Source: Caldisericaceae bacterium
Lineage (GTDB): Bacteria; Calditrichota; Calditrichia; Calditrichales; Calditrichaceae
DNA: 32,416 nt
Direction of reading: 5' to 3'
Assembly (NCBI GenBank): GCA_021160885.1
Contig: JAGHBR010000127.1
Location: 1 to 32,416 of the forward strand
Position numbers and translations under genes: made by a program. Positions within the stretch are counted from its first letter, which is position 1. The number at the start of each line of letters is the position of its first letter. Below the pieces are notes generated by a model. That model searched no databases. It had not been told where the DNA came from and was given only the letters and a program-made list of their open reading frames with translations. Below are positions 8,400 to 18,285 of this stretch, in pieces.

Positions 8400-8795
8400 T
8401 TAAACGATTGCTAAACTGTCAATATTGGTAAATATTTTTTGATCGCTTTGATTTTGATGAATAGCGGTAATCACTGTCTTGTTTTTTACACTGACGACAA
8501 AGGCCCGATCATCCATCAAAACCACCGAATTTTGAGCACCTTTGGCCTCCAATTGGCGCACGCCTTGTTGCAGCCTTTGCAAATCCAGTTCATTAAGATT
8601 TAGTTCTCTGGCTTCAAGGCGTTTTAAAGCGTGTGCCGAAAACTTAAGCGCACTGTTTTGCTGCAGTTTATTTTGCAGCAAAGAGCCAAAATCAACCTTC
8701 GACGCTCCGGCTTTGGACTGCGCAGTACGGCTTGTCCCATCAATGGGTTTTAAAGGCCGTATTCCCTGCTGCATTTGTAATTCTGATACTTTCAT
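8400..8795 (-). CDS. flagellar operon protein of the TIGR02530 (flg_new) type
   Basis: LKFSAHALKRLEARELNLNELDLQRLQQGVRQLEAKGAQNSVVLMDDRAFVVSVKNKTVITAI; located between flgD and flgE as typical for this family. Confidence 0.8.
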   Translation of the reverse strand: MKVSELQMQQGIRPLKPIDGTSRTAQSKAGASKVDFGSLLQNKLQQNSALKFSAHALKRLEARELNLNELDLQRLQQGVRQLEAKGAQNSVVLMDDRAFVVSVKNKTVITAIHQNQSDQKIFTNIDSLAIV

Positions 8796-8806
8796 GATGC
8801 ACCTCT

Positions 8807-9487
8807 TTAGCCAATCTGAACCACATCGCCAAAGTAAATTTCTTTACCATCAACCACCAGCACCGGTTGCCCCTGTTCATATTTTACAGCGGAAACAATG
8901 CCACGGGTGTAGGTTTGAACATTCACCGGATTATCCTTATCATCGAGAGCCGTAATCTTGAAGTGATAGGTCCCACCTTGCAGTGCATTCCCGGCATCGT
9001 CTTTGCCATCCCAATCGACCGTGTGTCGACCTTTTTCCAGCTCCGACATTTTGATGGTACGCACCAGGTTATCATTGGCGTCGTAAATTTCAATGGTAGC
9101 CTCTTTGCTTGCACCAGCCAATTCAAAACTGAGCGGCGCAGATTGCCCGGTCAGCAAGGGGAAACTGTTTCCATAGGCAACCACTTCTTTACCGATGAAA
9201 TGGGTGGCCATGGTATTGTTTATGGTCTGAGCTAACATCATATCAGCATCAATCCCCTGCTGTAAGCTTGTGTCAATATCCATCAAACGCTCCAGAGAAC
9301 TGAATTGCGCCAACTGGGCGGCAAATTCCTGACTTTGTAAAGGCGACAGGGGATCCTGATTTTTTAACTGGGTGACCAATAGCTGTAGAAATTCGTATTT
9401 CCCCATGTCGGCATTGCCCAACTTTGAACTTTGCTGCGTGCTGTTGCTCTGCTGTAGTGCATTGATGGAATTAATCATGTCTTCCAT
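8807..9487 (-). CDS. flgD: flagellar hook capping protein FlgD
   Basis: GKYEFLQLLVTQLKNQDPLSPLQSQEFAAQLAQFSSLERL, plus FlgD Ig-like and tudor-like C-terminus (IEIYDANDNLVRTIKMSELEKGRHTVDWDGKDDAGNAL). Confidence 0.95.
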   Translation of the reverse strand: MEDMINSINALQQSNSTQQSSKLGNADMGKYEFLQLLVTQLKNQDPLSPLQSQEFAAQLAQFSSLERLMDIDTSLQQGIDADMMLAQTINNTMATHFIGKEVVAYGNSFPLLTGQSAPLSFELAGASKEATIEIYDANDNLVRTIKMSELEKGRHTVDWDGKDDAGNALQGGTYHFKITALDDKDNPVNVQTYTRGIVSAVKYEQGQPVLVVDGKEIYFGDVVQIG

Positions 9488-9497
9488 GATTTTCCTC

Positions 9498-11393
9498 CTA
9501 AACGGTTATTTCCATTGTGTTGTAACCAAATTTTCGGTTTGCTAAGGTGGATTGCGATTCATGATGACCGACCTCCTTTCCTGAATTAAACGGGTTTAAC
9601 ATTTGTCCTCTCTTTTTTGAAGTTAGTTGTTTTTGCTGATCAGATTGAGCAAATTGCCCCACATTTACCTGAAAACTGTTTAAGGTAATTCCTTTGTCAG
9701 CTAAATTTTGTTGAATGACAGGCGTCAGTTTGATCAGTTCATTACGTATTTGTTCATTTTCGACCACAACGATTAGCTGCCGGTCGTGTTGTTGAAACTT
9801 CAGATCGATTTTACCCATCGGGGTGTCATCCAGACTCATGCGAATGGATCCATTGTGCAACTTTGTGCTCCGCACCTGATCCACCAGTTCTTGAACTCTG
9901 GCAATTAACTGATCCATGCTGGAAACATTTTTTGTGCCGTACCGGTGCACAAACTCCATGTTTTGTAATGTATTATTTGACGAATGAGCTATTTGATGAA
10001 TTTGAATTTTTAACAGTTTAGTGTCGCTTTTATTTTCAACCGCCGTTTCTTGAGTTCCCTCAGGTTGATTACTTGTTTTTTGAAAATTTGGTAAAATTTC
10101 AGAAGAAGTTTGCTGCTGAACTTTTTCTTCTGTTTCCACCTTCAAAATCAAATTTAAAGGCTGTTGACTTTCCTTTTGCGTCAAAGTTTTGCCCAACACA
10201 TGGTCAACCCCAGGTTGTTGCCCTGGATGCACAGGATCGGTTGTCTTGCTGTGTTCCGTCAAAACAAAAGCTTTTTTTGTTTTGATTAATTGGTTTACCT
10301 GCGGTTTATTACTTTCTTTCTGAAAAGCCATTTGTTCTGCCGTATTTGCAGCTAAATTTGCTTTAAGCGAAATTTCTGACGTAGCAGGTTTGGGTAAACC
10401 TTGCGTACCAGCTTGTTCAATTGTTTGATTCGTTTGATTGGGTTGATTGGATTGAACAACTTCCGGCTGACTAACGATTTGCTTAACAGGCTCAATAGAA
10501 ATTTTAAACAAATTCGTCTGGTCCTTCTCCGAAACAGCCTGAATGCGAACATTGAGCTCCGGCGCCTGTTTTAAATTTATTTGCTGAAGAATTTTTTGAA
10601 CTTCCTGCTCCTGCTCAACCGGTTGCCACATCAGGCCAGTCAGATTTTTAAGATAAACGGTACCACTCTGTTTAGTTAGCTGACTGGTTTTAAGCGTCTG
10701 ATGTTCAGAACAGGTCCGAACCTGAGTTGAAGACTCTGCTTTTCTGTCCATTGTTTGGGAAATCATTGAGCCTGCAGATGTAGAACTGCATTTCAGTTGG
10801 CTGCCCGTCTTTTGATTTGTTAATACCGATAGAGAGGATTCCTTCTGCGCTGCAACAAAATTTACTTTCACTATTTTGGCAGAAGATAGCGCCAGTTGAT
10901 TCTGAACATCTGAAGCATTAAGCGCTGCTTGAATCAGCTTATTTACAATAGGACTTAAATTGTTTTGAAATTGCGCAAAAAAATTGGTATCGGCTGCTGC
11001 TGGCCAGCTAAGCTCGGTTTCTAATAGTTTAACCTTTTTTAGTGGTTCTGAATCTGCAACGTTACTGGCATTAGCCAACTTTTTTTCAGCTTGTTCAGGA
11101 ACATTATTGCTGGCCATGACTTGCGCTACGTTTTTAGACCCGTTAACATTTTTTTGCTCATTCCCCGACAAAGGAGCCGCAGCCTGGTTTACCGGAATAA
11201 CAATCGGCCTATGCGATTTAGATACCGGCTTAACCGGATGTTTCGTTTTTGTCCACAGGTTGAAGAAAACACCGGGTTTTGCTTTCCAGGAAAGGCCACT
11301 ACCAATATTAACTACGCCTTTTACAGCACTTTTGGCGCTCGCTGGTAAACCTTTTTTGATTGTTTGTGCTGGATTAAAGATTAAATTTTTCAT
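9498..11393 (-). CDS. fliK: flagellar hook-length control protein FliK
   Basis: Long Gln/Asn-rich low-complexity protein with C-terminal Flg_hook domain (IRMSLDDTPMGKIDLKFQQHDRQLIVVVENEQIRNELIKLTPVIQQNLADKGITLNSFQVNVG). Confidence 0.85.
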   Translation of the reverse strand: MKNLIFNPAQTIKKGLPASAKSAVKGVVNIGSGLSWKAKPGVFFNLWTKTKHPVKPVSKSHRPIVIPVNQAAAPLSGNEQKNVNGSKNVAQVMASNNVPEQAEKKLANASNVADSEPLKKVKLLETELSWPAAADTNFFAQFQNNLSPIVNKLIQAALNASDVQNQLALSSAKIVKVNFVAAQKESSLSVLTNQKTGSQLKCSSTSAGSMISQTMDRKAESSTQVRTCSEHQTLKTSQLTKQSGTVYLKNLTGLMWQPVEQEQEVQKILQQINLKQAPELNVRIQAVSEKDQTNLFKISIEPVKQIVSQPEVVQSNQPNQTNQTIEQAGTQGLPKPATSEISLKANLAANTAEQMAFQKESNKPQVNQLIKTKKAFVLTEHSKTTDPVHPGQQPGVDHVLGKTLTQKESQQPLNLILKVETEEKVQQQTSSEILPNFQKTSNQPEGTQETAVENKSDTKLLKIQIHQIAHSSNNTLQNMEFVHRYGTKNVSSMDQLIARVQELVDQVRSTKLHNGSIRMSLDDTPMGKIDLKFQQHDRQLIVVVENEQIRNELIKLTPVIQQNLADKGITLNSFQVNVGQFAQSDQQKQLTSKKRGQMLNPFNSGKEVGHHESQSTLANRKFGYNTMEITV

Positions 11394-11404
11394 GCTGCAC
11401 CCAA

Positions 11405-11977
11405 CTAATTTTTTAACAATTTTTGCGCTATGGCCGCGGCTCGATTTGCCGGTAAACTGGCTAATAAATTCTTTTTGGCTGTATTACTCATTTGCTGATA
11501 AATTTGTATCAGTGATTCATCATCCATTTTAGCCACAATGTTTGACAAATTTTTGCCTTTTAAGCCCGATAGTGTCTTGGCCAGGTCTTTAATTCGCTGT
11601 TGTTGTTCTTTGTTTGCTACCAGCTTTTTCTGAAGTTTCTGAATTTCTTCCTGTGCTTTTTCAAACCTGGCCTGAAATTCTCTTGTTTTTTGCGCTAATG
11701 TATCCATTTTCATTTGTTTTCTTTTTAAAGAATCATTTAAAAAATCAATTACGGTAAATAAACTATCCATGGTATGGCGCAGATCGGCCCAGCGTTTGTT
11801 GCGGAAATCATCCATGGCATGGGCTTTAATTGCCATCCGCTTTTCTTTTTCAGATAATTTTTGCACTGGCTGTTGCCCAGGCTGGGGCGGCATCGGTTTG
11901 ACCAGGAAAATGGCCCCAACAATAGCCAGCACAATAATCGGCAAGCTTAATGTGCTAAAAATGAGCATCCTTACCAT
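11405..11977 (-). CDS. MotE-like (MgtE N-terminal-like) TM/coiled-coil flagellar protein
   Basis: N-terminal TM, coiled coil, and C-terminal KNLSNIVAKMDDESLIQIYQQMSNTAKKNLLASLPANRAAAIAQKLL resembling the MotE/MgtE-N fold; adjacent to fliJ. Confidence 0.7.
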   Translation of the reverse strand: MVRMLIFSTLSLPIIVLAIVGAIFLVKPMPPQPGQQPVQKLSEKEKRMAIKAHAMDDFRNKRWADLRHTMDSLFTVIDFLNDSLKRKQMKMDTLAQKTREFQARFEKAQEEIQKLQKKLVANKEQQQRIKDLAKTLSGLKGKNLSNIVAKMDDESLIQIYQQMSNTAKKNLLASLPANRAAAIAQKLLKN

Positions 11978-11980
11978 TGC

Positions 11981-12445
11981 TTACTCCCCGGATTCCTCTG
12001 AAGATGGCTTTTTGCGAATGGCAATTTCATCGATTTTTTCCATTTCTGCCTTTTGAATATCGTGTTTCTGATTGGCCTGAAAATGATCTTTTAAGGTTTC
12101 CAAAATTTTACGTTCTTTTACCGCATTGTTTAATTCGGCTCTTTTCTGTTCTACAACGGATTTTAAATTCTCAACATTTTTGTATTGATTTTCAATGGAA
12201 TTGTGCAGTTGATCCAGATAACTTAGTTTAATTTTAAGTTCGTTCAGATCGATTTGCGTGTGTTGCTGCAATTGCTCGCTGGCCTGCTGCAACAATTGAT
12301 CTTTTGAATGTTGTAACTGACCTAAAACCTGCTCAGCTTCATTCTGTCTGGCTTTGGCTTTGTGCATTTCAAGCGTTCCAAGCGCTTCCAAATGTTCTTT
12401 AAATTCGAGTACTTTTTGCAGTCTAAAATTTTTTAATCTGGCCAT
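11981..12445 (-). CDS. fliJ: flagellar export chaperone FliJ
   Basis: Coiled-coil 154-aa protein starting FRLQKVLEFKEHLE, immediately after fliI. Confidence 0.85.
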   Translation of the reverse strand: MARLKNFRLQKVLEFKEHLEALGTLEMHKAKARQNEAEQVLGQLQHSKDQLLQQASEQLQQHTQIDLNELKIKLSYLDQLHNSIENQYKNVENLKSVVEQKRAELNNAVKERKILETLKDHFQANQKHDIQKAEMEKIDEIAIRKKPSSEESGE

Positions 12446-12452
12446 TTTACCC

Positions 12453-13766
12453 TCACACCAGCATTCTCATTTTGTCTAACGTTTGTTCAAATGTTGATTT
12501 TTCATTGACATTTTGTTTTAAGAACTGATTTATGGCTTCGATTTTTTCAATCGCTGCATCGAGTTTTGGATTGGTGCCTTTTTTGTAAGCGCCGATATTG
12601 ATTAAGTCTTCTGATTCCCGATAGATGGCCATAGTTTCCAGGATTTTATTGATCATTTCCTGATGTTCCGGTTGGGTTACCTCATTGCGTAAACGGCTGA
12701 CGCTTTCCAGCACATCAATGGCCGGAAAATGTCCGTGGGTGGCTAACCTGCGTGAAAGTACAATATGACCATCTAAAATGGAGCGCGCCGTATCGCTTAC
12801 CGGTTCATCGAAATCCCCTCCTTCCACCAGAACGGTGTAAAGCCCGGTTATGCTGCCTTTGTCTGAATTTCCTGCTCTTTCCAGCAGCCGCGGCATTAAA
12901 GCAAATACCGAGGGCGTGTAGCCTTTGGTGGTTGGCGGCTCGCCAATAGCCAGACCGATTTCCCGCTGGGCCATGGCTACTCGCGTTAAAGAATCCATCA
13001 ATAAAAGAACATCCAATCCGCGGTCGCGGAAATACTCGGCGATAGTCGTGGCGATCAATGACGCTTTGATGCGTACCGTGGCAGCCTGATCTGAAGTAGC
13101 CACTACCACCACCGAGCGTTTCAAGCCTTCCGAGCCTAAATCGCGTTCAATGAATTCACGGACTTCACGCCCCCGTTCGCCAATTAGTGCAATTACATTA
13201 ACATGGGCGTTGGTGTAACGAGCCATCATGCCCATTAAAACACTTTTACCTACACCGCTTCCGGCAAAAATACCAACACGTTGACCTTTGCCCAGAGTAA
13301 TCAGCCCATCAATGGCCCGAATGCCTGTTGAAAGCGGTTCAACAATTCGTTTGCGTTTCAACGGATTGGGCGGGTAGTTGAACACCTGTCTGAACTGCTT
13401 ACTAACGATTGGGCCTTTCCCATCCATGGGATTACCAAGGCCATCCAGCACCCGGCCCAACAAAACATCGCCTACTTGAACTTTTAAAGGAATGGTCAGC
13501 CGTTTTACACGACTGCCAGTTGCCACGCCAAGGGTTTCACCAAGGGGCATTAACAAAATGGTATTGTCTTTAAAACCGACGATTTCGGTTATTATTTTTT
13601 TGTTCTGTCTGGTGTGAATTTCGCAAACATCGCCAACACTGCCATTGCGACCGGTTGCTTCAATAACCACGCCGGTTATTTTCTTAACCTTACCATCTAC
13701 CGAAATGGGGTTTAAATCTGAAAGTCGCTCAAAATGTTTTTGAAATCGTTCCTGCAATGTCAGCAT
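12453..13766 (-). CDS. fliI: flagellar export ATPase FliI
   Basis: GIFAGSGVGKSVLMGMMAR Walker A; ALIGERGREVREFIE; LLLMDSLTRVAMAQREIGLAIGEPPTTKGYTPSVF. Confidence 0.97.
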   Translation of the reverse strand: MLTLQERFQKHFERLSDLNPISVDGKVKKITGVVIEATGRNGSVGDVCEIHTRQNKKIITEIVGFKDNTILLMPLGETLGVATGSRVKRLTIPLKVQVGDVLLGRVLDGLGNPMDGKGPIVSKQFRQVFNYPPNPLKRKRIVEPLSTGIRAIDGLITLGKGQRVGIFAGSGVGKSVLMGMMARYTNAHVNVIALIGERGREVREFIERDLGSEGLKRSVVVVATSDQAATVRIKASLIATTIAEYFRDRGLDVLLLMDSLTRVAMAQREIGLAIGEPPTTKGYTPSVFALMPRLLERAGNSDKGSITGLYTVLVEGGDFDEPVSDTARSILDGHIVLSRRLATHGHFPAIDVLESVSRLRNEVTQPEHQEMINKILETMAIYRESEDLINIGAYKKGTNPKLDAAIEKIEAINQFLKQNVNEKSTFEQTLDKMRMLV

Positions 13767-14446
13767 TATTTATTATCCTCATGCATTAATTGATTGGCTA
13801 ATTCTTCTATTTGCGAATTAAACTTACCATCAACATAAAACTGATCGGTCGAAATGAACGCTTCGCCCTTCTTTAAATTTTTGCCTTTTACAAAAGTCAT
13901 TTCCATTTCTTTGGGTAATCGTAATGCCTCTTTGATGTCCGTACTTTGTAGATCTGGTAGTTGTTCAGGATGCACTTCTACGGTCACGTTCTTTTCATTT
14001 TGCACTTCCTGCAACATTTTGCGTAATTGATTGAGTAAAATCTGATCATGTTCTTCAGTCAGGCTAAGCTGCAGGTCCAGTACTTTGGAAGCCATTTTTT
14101 TAGCCAGCTCCAGTAAGGGTTTCTCAATCTTTTCAAGCGATTCTTTGAATTCCGATTTCACACGTTCAATTTCATTGCGCGCCTGTGCAATCCTTTCGTT
14201 GGCCACGCGTAAAGTGTTTTGTTTGCCCTCTTCGTAACCAGCTTTAAAGGATTCTTCCCTGGCTTTTTGTAACTCAAGTTCCAGAATTTTAATACGGTCT
14301 TTTAAAATCTTGATTTTCTGCGCTTCAACCACAGCAGAAGTCTTTTTGTCTTCAGGCGATTTTGGGCCGGTAGACGAACCGCTTTCAATAATTTGCGGCT
14401 CAATTCCTTTAATGGGCTTTTTTACTTTTATTTTGAACTGCAGCAT
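13766..14446 (-). CDS. fliH: flagellar assembly protein FliH
   Basis: Coiled coil followed by FliH/V-type ATPase E-like C-terminus; between fliG and fliI. Confidence 0.88.
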   Translation of the reverse strand: MLQFKIKVKKPIKGIEPQIIESGSSTGPKSPEDKKTSAVVEAQKIKILKDRIKILELELQKAREESFKAGYEEGKQNTLRVANERIAQARNEIERVKSEFKESLEKIEKPLLELAKKMASKVLDLQLSLTEEHDQILLNQLRKMLQEVQNEKNVTVEVHPEQLPDLQSTDIKEALRLPKEMEMTFVKGKNLKKGEAFISTDQFYVDGKFNSQIEELANQLMHEDNK

Positions 14447-14457
14447 ACTCTTTCCCT

Positions 14458-15480
14458 TTATTCAATCAATTCTTCTTCTTCGCCTCTGACCAGCATAATT
14501 TCACCCTGTTCTTCCAGACGGCGAGCAACTTCAAGGATTTCTTTCTGAGCCTGTTCCACATCTTTAATCCTTACAGGGCCAAGATAATCGAGCTCTTCTT
14601 TTAACATTTTGGCCGCTCTTTCCGACATGTTTTTGAAAATACGCCCTTTTAATTCATTGCTGGTTGCCTTTAAAGCCAGGGCAAGTGTTTTGGAATCCAC
14701 TTCTTTAAGAATTCGTTGAATGGTCGCATTGGGCAAATGAACAATATCTTCAAACAAGAACATCAAATTGGTAACTTCTTCGGCCAGGTGCGCATCCCGT
14801 TCACGTAAGTGGGTTAAAATATTCTTTTCCGCAGTTCTGTTGACAGAGTTCAATATTTCGGCAACCGTTTCCACACCGCCTGTCTTGCTCAGGTTTCCAC
14901 CGAACAGATTACCCAGTTGTTCACGCAATACATTTTCAATATCTTCCACCAATTCCGGCGAAGTTTTTTCCATTGTCGCAATTCGATAGGCAATTTCATA
15001 CTGCATTTCTTCCGGCATTTCGGAGATGATTGCTGCTGCTTGCCGGGGTTTTAAATTAGATAAAATGAGCGCCGCGGTCTGCGGATGTTCATTTTGTAAA
15101 AAGTTGAGCAACTGCTTATCATCGACGGTTTGCAACAGGTAAAAAGCGCTGACTTCGGTTTCTGCTTCGACTTTTTTAATCACCTCTTCTGCTTTCTTTT
15201 TACCCCAAGCTGCTTCCAGCAATTCACGGGCATAATCGATGCCACCTTGCACAATGAACTTATTGGCCATCATCATCTCATAAAATTCAACCAATACCTG
15301 ACTCACGGTTTCAGCCGGAACATTTTGCAGACGAGCCATTTCAACCGAAATTTTTTCCACCTCAGCTTCGCTTAAATTTTTGAGCACATTAGAAGCTTTA
15401 TCCACGCCAAGTGCAATCATCAGCAAGGCTACTTTTTGTACCGGGGTAATCTTTTTTCTTGGAACAGTGATTTCTGCCAT
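14458..15480 (-). CDS. fliG: flagellar motor switch protein FliG
   Basis: QKVALLMIALGVDKASNVLKNL, NEHPQTAALILSNLKPRQAAAIISEMP, and C-terminal MFLFEDIVHLPNATIQRILKEVDSKTLALALK. Confidence 0.97.
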   Translation of the reverse strand: MAEITVPRKKITPVQKVALLMIALGVDKASNVLKNLSEAEVEKISVEMARLQNVPAETVSQVLVEFYEMMMANKFIVQGGIDYARELLEAAWGKKKAEEVIKKVEAETEVSAFYLLQTVDDKQLLNFLQNEHPQTAALILSNLKPRQAAAIISEMPEEMQYEIAYRIATMEKTSPELVEDIENVLREQLGNLFGGNLSKTGGVETVAEILNSVNRTAEKNILTHLRERDAHLAEEVTNLMFLFEDIVHLPNATIQRILKEVDSKTLALALKATSNELKGRIFKNMSERAAKMLKEELDYLGPVRIKDVEQAQKEILEVARRLEEQGEIMLVRGEEEELIE

Positions 15481-15486
15481 AATTGT

Positions 15487-17121
15487 TTACCTTTTATTTT
15501 CTTCCAATAACCAGGTACGAACCAACTTAGCCGCATCTTCCGGTTTTTCGCTTACAAACTTGTAAACTTCACTAGTCATTTTATCATTTGCCATCAGTTT
15601 TGCTCTGGCTTCCGGGCTCAATTTTTTCATGAACATATCTTCCGGCAGGGCTAACAGTTCCTCACCCGCCACGTTTCCAGTTAACGCCGGAGCTTCCTGC
15701 TGGGCGTTTTCCGGAGCGCTCAATTGCTGTTTTTCATCATCCTGGCCGTTTGTCAGGGCTGGTGTTCCTTCAGGCCCTGGAATTATTAAGTTATTGATGC
15801 TGGTTTTGAGCAAATTGCGTAACAAAACGAAAGCCAACAGCAAACCAAGCGCAATTAAAGCGTATGTGATTAATTGTTGCCAAAAATCGAAGCCTATTTG
15901 ATCGATTAATTTGGGTTCTTCTACTTCAGGTTGATGGTTAACCAATTGCATGTTCTGTACTTCAACCACATCGCCGCGATCTTCATTGAAACCGACTGCA
16001 CTTTTAACCAGAGCAGCGATTTGATTCAATTCTTCTTCACTCCTGGGTTGATAAACCATTTGTACATTACCGTTTTCATCCGTTTGTTTCTCATATTTAC
16101 CATTTACCAGCACCGCAACCGCTAACCGTTTAATATTTCCGGAATTGGAGACATAGCGTTCGATGGTCTTACTCAATTCATAATTAGAAGTCACTTTGCG
16201 AACAGTATAATTATTTAGGGAATCAACCTGATCATTTGATGATTCAATGTATTCTTCCTGACTCAGCAATACCTTGCTTTCCGGATCGTATTCTTCACGC
16301 GTTCTTTCAATCTGATCAAAATCGAGTTCTGCGGTTACCTTTACCACAGCATTTTCCGGACCGACGACGCCTGCCACAATGCTTTTTACTTTCTCCTGCA
16401 GCGCTTTTTCTAATGCCTGCTGCATCTGGTACTGGCCGCTAACATTGGTCAGTAAATTGTCTTCCTTTTTTCCTTCTAAAAGAACATCCCCTCTTGAATC
16501 CATAACTACAACATTTTCCGGTTCAATGCCTTCCACGCTATTAGCAACCAAAGAGGCAATTCCTCTCAACTGCATGTTATTAAGGCTTGCTCCCGGTTTT
16601 AAATTAAGCACTACAGAAGCGCTGCCTTTTTTGTTTTCTTCGAACAAACGATCTTCCGGGATAACCAGATGCACGCGCGAACTTTGTACCTCATCAAATT
16701 GATTGATGGTGCGCATTAACTCACCTTCCAGAGCACGCTTCATATTCAATCGCTGCATAAAAGTGGTCATTCCCATCTTATTGTTTTCAAATAACTCGTA
16801 GCCGGTAATAGAATCTTTTAAATAACCAGCCTGTGCGTATTTTAGCCTTAGTTCTGCAACGGATTCTTTAGGAACGTAAATGCTTTTGCCCCCGTCTTCA
16901 ATCCGGTATGGAATCTGGGATTCCCTTAAATCACTGACGATGGAACTGGCCGCTTCCGAACTCAAATTGGCAAATAATAGATCATACTCTGTACGGTTGG
17001 CCCATAAAATTAGTACGATCAAGGCCGAAATAAATGACAATAGTACAGTACTAATGACCATTTTTTGTTTTAAGGAATATTGCTGAAAAATTTGCCAGAG
17101 TTTACCAGCTACCTGATTCAT
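15487..17121 (-). CDS. fliF: flagellar MS-ring protein FliF
   Basis: YDLLFANLSSEAASSIVSDLRESQIPYRIEDGGKSIYVP; two TM segments; C-terminal FliG-binding-like tail. Confidence 0.97.
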   Translation of the reverse strand: MNQVAGKLWQIFQQYSLKQKMVISTVLLSFISALIVLILWANRTEYDLLFANLSSEAASSIVSDLRESQIPYRIEDGGKSIYVPKESVAELRLKYAQAGYLKDSITGYELFENNKMGMTTFMQRLNMKRALEGELMRTINQFDEVQSSRVHLVIPEDRLFEENKKGSASVVLNLKPGASLNNMQLRGIASLVANSVEGIEPENVVVMDSRGDVLLEGKKEDNLLTNVSGQYQMQQALEKALQEKVKSIVAGVVGPENAVVKVTAELDFDQIERTREEYDPESKVLLSQEEYIESSNDQVDSLNNYTVRKVTSNYELSKTIERYVSNSGNIKRLAVAVLVNGKYEKQTDENGNVQMVYQPRSEEELNQIAALVKSAVGFNEDRGDVVEVQNMQLVNHQPEVEEPKLIDQIGFDFWQQLITYALIALGLLLAFVLLRNLLKTSINNLIIPGPEGTPALTNGQDDEKQQLSAPENAQQEAPALTGNVAGEELLALPEDMFMKKLSPEARAKLMANDKMTSEVYKFVSEKPEDAAKLVRTWLLEENKR

Positions 17122-17146
17122 GCTAAACCTCTTCCTGCTTTAGGCC

Positions 17147-17467
17147 TTAAACCTGCATGCGTGATAATTCCTGATACGATTCCAATAATTTATTGCGCAC
17201 TTCCAACATCAGTTGAAAACTGAGTTTGGCCTCTTCTAAAGTGGCCATAGCCTGGTGCAAATTTTGTGACCGGCCTTGAATAATATCAGCCACTTCGCTG
17301 GCGGCATTTTTTTGGGAATCATTTACTGCTTTTACAAATTCACTGATGGTGTCGCCAAAACTTTTAATTTTGGCAGAATCTGCACTATTTTGTTTTTCAA
17401 CAGCTGCAGATTTTCGGCCCTGCAATTCCCGGATATTAACACTTTGTAGTTTTTCAATTCCTGCCAT
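17147..17467 (-). CDS. fliE: flagellar hook-basal body complex protein FliE
   Basis: FGDTISEFVKAVNDSQKNAASEVADIIQGRSQNLHQAMATLEEAKLSFQLMLEVRNKLLESYQELSRMQV. Confidence 0.95.
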   Translation of the reverse strand: MAGIEKLQSVNIRELQGRKSAAVEKQNSADSAKIKSFGDTISEFVKAVNDSQKNAASEVADIIQGRSQNLHQAMATLEEAKLSFQLMLEVRNKLLESYQELSRMQV

Positions 17468-17477
17468 GGTCTTTCTC

Positions 17478-17768
17478 CTATCCTGTTACATCCAGTAACA
17501 TGCCAGACAATATTTTTTGAGCATTTGATTTACCATAAAAATTAAAGCTCATGTCGTATTCAAAAAGGCGCTTTAAGGTAATTTTTTCCTCTTTACTCAG
17601 GATATCGGCCGGAACCAGGTTTTTGCTCTTGTTAAAGCCTTTTATTTTGCTAAGTCGGCTGTATTTTTCAACCGATTTGGTCTCATCCGGTTTTTGAACC
17701 TTAGGACTTACCTGTTGGTAAGCCTTTTCCAGATGTTTGACACTCCAATTATTCGAAGAAATTCTCAT
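17478..17768 (-). CDS. uncharacterised small protein encoded between flgC and fliE
   Basis: 96-aa ORF in tight operonic spacing (MRISSNNWSVKHLEKAYQ...LSKEEKITLKRLFEYDMSFNFYGKSNAQKILSGMLLDVTG). No family recognised. Confidence 0.75.
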   Translation of the reverse strand: MRISSNNWSVKHLEKAYQQVSPKVQKPDETKSVEKYSRLSKIKGFNKSKNLVPADILSKEEKITLKRLFEYDMSFNFYGKSNAQKILSGMLLDVTG

Positions 17769-17776
17769 AGCTTCAC

Positions 17777-18274
17777 CTAAATGTTAAGTGCGTTTTTAGC
17801 CATTTTTTTCGCAGCATCAAGAACCGTAGCATTTGCTTCGTAGGCTCTTGATGAAGAAATTAAATCTACCATTTCTTCTACAACATTGACATTAGGCATA
17901 CGAACGTAGCCGTTCTCATCAGCACGTGGATGTCCTGGATTGTAAACCAGTTTTTCGCCCTTAACCTCAACGATTTTTGCTTTTAAAGGTTGTCCAGGTT
18001 TGGCTTTGATCGGGCCATCGGTTTCAATCATTGAGGGCAAATGATTTTTAGAATTTTTACGCATTTTTAAAGAAAGTTGGTTTAAAAATTCCGGACGGCG
18101 AATACGGGTACCTTTTTCTTCAACAATCATCTTACGATGGTAAAGCTTGCCATTTTTATCAGGCGCCCGTTCCGCGTTGGCAATATTTTCGGCAATCACA
18201 TCCATTTTTCGGACCTGGCTGTTTAAGCCAGACATGGTCCATTTAATAGCCGAAAAAATTCCATTTGCTTTCAT
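17777..18274 (-). CDS. flgC: flagellar basal-body rod protein FlgC
   Basis: SGLNSQVRKMDVIAENIANAERAPDKNGKLYHRKMIV; C-terminal VNVVEEMVDLISSSRAYEANATVLDAAKKMAKNALNI. Confidence 0.96.
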   Translation of the reverse strand: MKANGIFSAIKWTMSGLNSQVRKMDVIAENIANAERAPDKNGKLYHRKMIVEEKGTRIRRPEFLNQLSLKMRKNSKNHLPSMIETDGPIKAKPGQPLKAKIVEVKGEKLVYNPGHPRADENGYVRMPNVNVVEEMVDLISSSRAYEANATVLDAAKKMAKNALNI

Positions 18275-18285
18275 GGTTTACTCCC

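Noticed and set aside
8542-8955. 137-aa plus-strand ORF
   Set aside because: Antisense across the TIGR02530-like gene and flgD; Cys/Ser-rich translation typical of a shadow ORF.
10403-10470. Repetitive TTGATTGGGTTGATTGG-type DNA in fliK
   Set aside because: Explained by the Gln/Asn-rich linker of FliK (NQPNQTNQT); no independent repeat element.
10984-11532. 182-aa plus-strand ORF
   Set aside because: Lies antisense to fliK and the MotE-like gene, which have clear family matches and operonic spacing; low-complexity and not recognisable.
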